Shown piece after piece: positions 60,066 to 64,000 of a stretch of DNA of 64,000 bases. Made by a program: the position numbers and the translations under genes. The notes under the pieces were generated by a model. It was not told the origin of the DNA, ran no database searches, and saw nothing but the letters and a program-made list of their open reading frames with translations. Each line of letters opens with the position of its first letter. Positions within the stretch are counted from its first letter, which is position 1. Source of the stretch: Sphagnum compactum (Eukaryota > Bryophyta > Sphagnopsida > Sphagnales); assembly GCA_965153455.1 (NCBI GenBank), contig OZ234502.1:7161495-7225494 (forward strand). The letters run 5' to 3'.

Positions 60066-60497
60066 CAGTAGAACCTCTATAAACTGATCCCCCCAAATTT
60101 TATAACCTCTCAAATTTTATCACTCCGGCCCGGTCCATCAATGGGACCAGGGAAAATTTTTATATTCTTATAGCTTATCACTTTTCCTCTTTCCCGACAA
60201 TTTTATAATTTTATAATTCGTTTATTTCTCGATCAGTTATGGTGGAAATAGCTAGTGATAGGCCTCTGTTTAAGACTATTCTGGTGGAGATGGCGTACTC
60301 TATCATTCATCTTCACAATCGAGTCAACAAAAGCAGGATAGCTGTCCTTTTGCTATGTCCAGAAAAGCTGGAGCTTGGAAAGCATCTCCGATGCCTCCCC
60401 CGATGTGACCACCGGAAGCTCTCCCATAACTTATAACCTCTCAAACTTTATCACTGGCTGCCAGTCCCTAGGTGATAAAATTATAGAGGTTCTACTG
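60066..60497. mobile_element. pogo-type (Tc1/mariner) deletion derivative, 432 bp
   Basis: Perfect 17-bp terminal inverted repeats CAGTAGAACCTCTATAA at both ends, flanked by TA on each side (60064-60065 and 60498-60499), the target duplication of the Tc1/mariner superfamily. A second inverted pair (TTATAACCTCTCAAA with 'ttatcac') lies just inside. The terminal sequence is that of the plant pogo/Lemi/Emigrant group. The interior keeps the 3' end of the transposase gene. Confidence 0.9.
60233..60427 (-). pseudogene. C-terminal remnant of a pogo-like transposase
   Basis: Within the 60066-60497 element the minus strand encodes GELPVVTSGEASEMLSKLQL, FW, then one in-frame stop, then DSYPAFVDSIVKMNDRVRHL and NSLKQRPITSYFHHN before a natural stop (TGA, 60233-60235). 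The closing LKQRPITSYF is the usual tail of plant pogo/Tigger-like transposases and fits a PCNA-interacting (PIP) box, QxxITxYF. The helix-turn-helix and DDE domains are deleted, so the element must have depended on a transposase elsewhere. Confidence 0.75.
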
Positions 60498-60499
60498 TA

Positions 60500-63400
60500 T
60501 CCCATGTTACCACAATATAAGGATTTGTTTTCATGTAGGAACGCTAACAAATGAGGGAATATCAAGCATTTAAAAGAATAAAAAAAGTTGTACACCAAGT
60601 CCTTTGGTTTGGAAAAGATGCACACATTATTGTGTTACATCTGTGGTCTCCACAACAACAAAGTCTAGTCCTCCAAATGGTGTGCATAGGTATCATATTT
60701 CGATGTAGAGTATCAAGGTGTTGAAGAGTGTATAACATATAGCTTATGAAATTCTTTCCACATTGCATAGGAGGGCCAAACCTCATATCTTAATGGAAAA
60801 ACACTTAGTGATGTCTTCTTACCATCAATTGCCCTTAAATCCCCGAGTTGACCATATATACCATTGATTTTGCCTTGGCTTAAAGGATGGCTTAGACAAC
60901 ACTACCTTAGTTCTTTTTTAAGTCCATCACAATCCACATTTCACCAACTTTTTGAAGCAAAACATGTTCTCTAATTGATAATTTCTCATCCAATTTAACA
61001 TAGTCCTGCCAAATGTGGAACATCAAAGACAACTACATATGTTCAATTCAAAGATGCAAAACATCATAAATGAAAATGACAACAAATGATAGATATAGAT
61101 TGAACCAATTGCTATAGACTTTTGAAAACAATTTTTTAACCTAGACATAACATATTATGTTCATGTGTAAACCACAACCAATGTTGCATTTGCTCTTCTT
61201 GATGAACATCCTTTGAGCTTGTCTAAAGTTCTTCTACTTTGTTGTTAATTGAACTAAATTATCTTCCTTATCTTTGATTGTTTCTTTAATTACTAACATG
61301 TTTTCCTAAGCTACATCATACACTTCCTCTCTTGTGTCATGAGACATATAACACAAAACAACTCAATGATTGCCATCATTGTGCAAGTTGTGGGAACAAA
61401 ATGATTTGTTTCTTAGCCACAAGACTTGACAAATCATCTCAAGAATGACTTAAAAAATATCCTTGTACCCAAATTTGATTGCATGATCTTCTTTTTCCTT
61501 GTTTGATGCATACTATTGAGTAGCACTTTCACAAGATTACTCCTACAAACCAACAATCCCAATACAAAAGTCTCAAAAAGCTGACAATTCCAAAAACATT
61601 CATTTGAGCATGTGAACAATGAAAATAGGGCCAACCTTTCCTTTCAACAATTTGTTATCTGATTTGGAAACATCAATCTTCCCTTGACAAACAATGGTGT
61701 GCTTTTCCTAGGGCTCACGCTCAGTGCATACTATTGTAAGTTGTTCATGGAACTTTAGAATCTCACCTAAAAACAATGTGTTTTGCTCATCAAGCTTCAC
61801 ATGGAATTTGTCTAGTGCTTAAGAATCTTCCATTCACAAGAAAAAAATTGAACACAAAGGTTGAGAATCCAATGAACAATTTCACGTGACATAGGAAGCT
61901 AGATTTAGCTATGAAAAGAAGTTCAACAAGTTTGCACCTTTGTAGTTCTCTTGGATTTCTTCAAGGACTTTCTCTTCCTCCCTACGTTTCTATGTGGGCT
62001 TGACAATTTCTATCTCCATTTTGGGTATCACCATTGTGGCCTTCTCAATTTCTCTTTCCACCTCCTAAATCTTTGAAGTACATCCTGATTACAAGACAAC
62101 ATATGTTTGGACTAAAATGACATTCAAATTGATGAAGATAAATCTAGACAAGAATTGCTACATTTTACATGGACATAGAAAGGACAATAACCTTTGTAAT
62201 CTTTTCCTCCAATTTCTTGAGCTTCTGTTTTAAGTGTTTCACATCCTTTTCTCAATAATTGTTTTTTTCATATGTATCAAAGTTGGAAGTGCACTATTTA
62301 GACCTAATGCATATTTTAGAGGTTGTAAAACAACACCCACATTGAAATTTTCTTTTATGGGAACTGACCTCAAGATGTTTTGTTTTTTTTTGTTGAAGGT
62401 CTTCTCAAACTCCTTGATTTCCATTAAATGACTTGCACTCTTTTGGCTGCCAGATTCTCAAAACCCCTAACTAAGGGTCTTATAGAAGAATTAGGAACAG
62501 GAATCAAGAACTTCTATTTTTGTTAAACAATTGTCTAGTAGCTTGAAAAACTATGAGAAAATTCTTCATGGCTTGATCATTAGGGCTATTTCACATGCCT
62601 AAATTAAATTTGTATTAGGACCAAAAAAACAATACTAAACTGAACAAAAGATAGACCAGAAATTGGTGCTTCTTTCCTACCTGATGGTGCTTGAGAATTG
62701 GACTTTGTCCAAAAATGGTGATCTTGTTCACTACCCATGCCTTCAAGCACATGTAAGGTCTAAGGAATGAACATTCCCAAACATATACTGTTCCACGACT
62801 AGGGTGTTTTCTAGTTCTACAACCTTTTCTTTGAGTAAACACCCATCCCTATTTGCCTCAAGTCTAGGGCAAGCTCTATTGCAATACTCCACCATTTCAA
62901 AACCTCTACCTCCTTTAGCATATACGTCACAACTTCATTCTTAACACTCTGTAGCACATTTGAGACAAAACATTCATTAAAATTCTTAAGACAAAACCTA
63001 CAAAAAGGTTATAAAATGTGTTTGCATGTATTTGCATGAATTTTGATAAAGATGACAAAGATGTAAGCCAAATGTCTCAATTTACAAACCTCTTTCAATT
63101 TTCCTTTCATTTTCATCCTAACTATGTTTCTTATTTAGATTGTACATGCATGTCTCTTCTTCTTCGTAATTCCCTAAATCTTACTATAATCGACAAATCC
63201 CTAACTTATTGAAAAATTTGCAAAACACTTCAATGAATTTTACTTTTAGTTCCACAACTACACTACCATGTTACCTAGGGTTTCCAATACCCATTCAAAA
63301 AATTTGCATGGTAATAGGAGGTGGCCACAATTCTAAGTCCTTGTGCATAAGTTCTCAATAGAAAGTAGTCAACACTAAAGTTTAGAGTAGGAATTTAGGG

Positions 63401-63747
63401 CTAATCCTTAGATGCTTTTAAGTTCTTGACAATTAAAATATCAAACCATCTTCAACAAATATGTTGCAACTTTGAAGCATTTTACTTACCTCAAGAATGT
63501 CCTTATTTTTCGCCACTTTTACCCATTACACCCATACCATCCCATTTTTCATTAAGAGTTCCTAGCCTATACAATCCACAATACAAGTTGCAACCAATTA
63601 ACCATAGTTTTTTCCTATTTTGATGATCATTTTCCTTGAACAATTTTGTCCTATAAATGAAAGCTTCTTGAAACAGTCATACTCATGCTTCAAGTTGACT
63701 ACCTACAACACTTTTTTATTAAACCTGAAATCCAACATAAATTCCAC
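60500..63747. other. Intergenic, no recognised gene
   Basis: AT-rich with scattered short frames. Minus-strand 60880-60560 is fairly open (INGIYGQLGDLRAIDGKK, then MRFGPPMQCGKNF) and may be an old transposon gene, not identified. Confidence 0.35.
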
Positions 63748-64000
63748 CACTACAAAAGTGGGGTGTAGTTCACTAGCTTAAATCAATATGGGACATTAAA
63801 AGTGAAATAAGTTCATTGCATTTTAATGATTTCACCCTGATTAAAGTTATTTCACTATAACATCACCATGTAAACATCGTGTTTCACTACTAGTTGACAT
63901 AATTCATTATTATAATTTATTGTAATAAATGGGTTTATTTTTATGTTATTTTAAATACCCTATATATGCTACTTTATGATATACCTTATATTATTTTAGG
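63748..64000 (+). mobile_element. Second CACTA element copy, truncated by the window end
   Basis: CACTACAAAAGTGGGGTG at 63748 begins a sequence that matches the first 250 bp of the 53933-55825 element throughout: 'aaagtgaaataagttcattg', 'gtaaacatcgtgtttcacta' and 'aaataccctatatatg' occur in the same order and spacing. Relative to the other copy it lacks three bases in the terminus (CACTACTAC to CACTAC). Right end outside the window. Confidence 0.85.

Noticed and set aside
1-64000. LTR retrotransposons, CRISPR arrays, organelle insertions
   Set aside because: No gag-pol motifs, no primer-binding-site-like string beside a TG...CA repeat, no regularly spaced identical short repeats with unique spacers, and no recognisable plastid or mitochondrial genes were seen by eye.

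Overview
This is nuclear DNA from a land plant. It is AT-rich, holds spliced GT-AG genes with plant-type products (a ribophorin II/HAP6 orthologue and a xyloglucan endotransglucosylase/hydrolase), a eukaryotic tRNA-Gly, a degenerate plant-type telomere-like (TTTAGGG) array, and plant-type cut-and-paste DNA transposons of the CACTA, PIF/Harbinger and pogo classes. I recognised no LTR retrotransposon coding sequence. The wording of the decayed Myb/SANT-like gene and of the unnamed remnant near 38 kb suggests a non-flowering plant (fern, lycophyte, bryophyte or gymnosperm), but the sequence does not settle this.

Layout. 1-8.5 kb: intergenic, with two local direct duplications (3.9-4.2 and 4.3-4.7 kb), a PIF/Harbinger MITE with a TTA target duplication (6647-6978) and a near-perfect hairpin whose arms copy 36 bp of RPN2 coding sequence (7143-7245). 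8556-16458: a complete 20-exon minus-strand gene for ribophorin II, 699 aa, with every splice phase consistent. 18.3-19.4 kb: two ~152-bp mini-CACTA elements. 21.1-21.9 kb: decayed Myb/SANT-like gene. 24.55 kb: tRNA-Gly(GCC). 27177-28558: intact 4-exon XTH gene, 292 aa, minus strand, with a CGCG-motif cluster and a TIR element in its upstream region. 33.4-34.6 kb: 1.16-kb CACTA element. 38.0-39.0 kb: decayed ORF of unnamed family. 39.65-40.48 kb: 49-bp satellite built from dyads. 44.1-44.65 kb: 191-bp tandem repeat. 45.2-47.0 kb: telomere-like higher-order repeat. 47.15-47.57 kb: two-exon fragment of an oil-body-associated (DUF1264) gene. 51.2-52.7 kb: CACTA tnp2 transposase pseudogene. 53933-55825: complete 1.9-kb non-autonomous CACTA element; a second copy starts at 63748 and runs off the window. 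60066-60497: pogo-type element that still carries the C-terminal tail of its transposase.

Only RPN2, XTH and the tRNA look functional. RPN2 acts in the ER in N-glycosylation, XTH in the cell wall (its product carries an N-glycosylation sequon next to its active site), and the tRNA in translation. The rest is a graveyard of DNA transposons and tandem repeats. The most interesting signal is the RPN2-derived inverted repeat 1.3 kb downstream of RPN2, which has the form expected of a young small-RNA hairpin born from a neighbouring gene.
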